A DNA stretch of 64,000 bases from JAKVBH01 sp049800955 (lineage in GTDB: Bacteria > Pseudomonadota > Alphaproteobacteria > Rhodobacterales > Rhodobacteraceae). Numbering within the stretch: position 1 is the stretch's first letter; every line of letters begins with the position of its first letter. Under the pieces are notes generated by a model. The model had not been told where the DNA came from and searched no databases. It saw only the letters and a list, made by a program, of their open reading frames with translations. Made by a program: the position numbers and the translations under genes. The DNA is taken from assembly GCF_049800955.1 (NCBI RefSeq), contig NZ_JBNAGA010000002.1:496001-560000 (forward strand), read 5' to 3'. Shown one piece after another: positions 63,467 through 64,000 of the stretch.

Positions 63467-64000
63467 TCAGCTGTCCTGCGGAATGACGCGCAGGGACAGC
63501 TCCATGAGCTGTTCCGGGAGCGGCTCTGAGGGCGCGTTCATCATCAGATCCTCGGCGCGTTGGTTCATCGGGAACATGATGACCTCGCGGATGTTTTGCT
63601 GATCGGCGAGCAGCATGACGATCCGGTCGATCCCCGCCGCACAGCCGCCGTGGGGGGGCGCGCCGTATTGGAACGCATTGACCATACCGCCGAAACGCTT
63701 GCGCACTTCATCGGGGCCATAGCCCGCGATCTCAAACGCCTTGAACATGATCTCGGGGCGGTGGTTCCGGATCGCGCCGGAGACAAGCTCGTAGCCGTTG
63801 CAGGCGAGGTCATATTGATAGCCCAGCACCTTGAGCGGATCGCCCTCAAGCGCCTCCATCCCGCCTTGCGGCATGGAGAAGGGGTTGTGCTCGAAGTCGA
63901 TCTTGCCGCTTTCCTCATCGGCCTCGTAGATCGGGAAATCGACGATCCAGGCGAAGGCGAAGCGGTCTTTGTCGGTCAGGCCAAGCTCATCGCCAATGAC
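63467..64000 (-). CDS. aspS: Aspartyl-tRNA synthetase (5' part outside window)
   Basis: C-terminal 177 residues of a class II aspartyl-tRNA synthetase, open to the window edge. Visible are the GAD-to-catalytic region FAWIVDFPIYEADEESGKID, HNPFSMPQGGME, the VLGYQYDLACNGYELVSGAI segment, and motif 3 in GAPPHGGCAAGIDRIVMLL, where the Arg binds ATP. The C-terminus ends SLRVIPQDS. The specificity for Asp alone or Asp/Asn cannot be told from this part. Confidence 0.96.
   Translation of the reverse strand, partial: VIGDELGLTDKDRFAFAWIVDFPIYEADEESGKIDFEHNPFSMPQGGMEALEGDPLKVLGYQYDLACNGYELVSGAIRNHRPEIMFKAFEIAGYGPDEVRKRFGGMVNAFQYGAPPHGGCAAGIDRIVMLLADQQNIREVIMFPMNQRAEDLMMNAPSEPLPEQLMELSLRVIPQDS

Overview
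The window is a GC-rich alphaproteobacterial chromosome segment, most likely from a Rhodobacterales (Roseobacter-group) aerobic anoxygenic phototroph. The evidence is a purple-bacterial photosynthesis gene cluster with a complete spheroidene-type carotenoid set, a puf operon that ends in a tetraheme pufC instead of pufX, an ALDH16-type aldehyde dehydrogenase, a mntABCD manganese transporter and the DUF1467/methylmalonyl-CoA epimerase pair. The organism assignment is inference from gene content and protein similarity recalled from memory; no database search was run.

Region 1 (1-20.6 kb) is the photosynthesis cluster. bchI (cut by the window start) and crtA read leftward; crtI, crtB and tspO read rightward; crtD-crtC read leftward; then one long rightward set runs crtE, crtF, bchC, bchX, bchY, bchZ, pufQ, pufB, pufA, pufL, pufM, pufC, with dxs after a terminator. 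Together these make geranylgeranyl-PP, carry it to spheroidene/spheroidenone, reduce chlorophyllide to bacteriochlorophyllide, and build the LH1-reaction centre complex with its cytochrome electron donor. TGT-N12-ACA palindromes of the PpsR/CrtJ type lie in the crtA/crtI and crtD/crtE divergent promoters and twice before bchC, so oxygen/light repression is the likely control.

Region 2 (20.5-24.9 kb) is a leftward flagellar export operon, flhA-fliR-flhB plus a small unknown gene, directly abutting dxs. A 377-base stretch with no convincing gene follows.

Region 3 (25.3-34.2 kb) is a purine/urate catabolism island: puuD (urate oxidation), an aspartate dehydrogenase-like gene, a LysR regulator, uraH, a puuE-uraD fusion, allA, an NCS2 permease and allE, followed by an isolated iolB. 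The encoded enzymes cover urate to glyoxylate plus ammonia, with allantoate hydrolase not seen here.

Region 4 (34.4-36.6 kb) holds a large acidic multidomain protein (SGNH-like, cadherin-like repeats, PA14-like). Region 5 (36.6-42.1 kb) is the rimP-nusA-ylxR-infB transcription/translation operon with a leader that looks like an attenuator.

Region 6 (42.1-50.5 kb) has a 40-residue small gene, argJ-mutT and a parvulin isomerase leftward, then secA and two exported proteins rightward, one a phosphate-binding-protein/OmpA fusion. Region 7 (50.5-64 kb) contains mntABCD with a Mur/Fur-like operator, deoC plus a double-domain aldehyde dehydrogenase, a nitroreductase, an EI24/CysZ-like membrane protein, DUF1467, mce, a response regulator, a DUF1501/DUF1800 pair and the 3' part of aspS, cut by the window end. 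No tRNA, rRNA, CRISPR array or insertion sequence was recognised.
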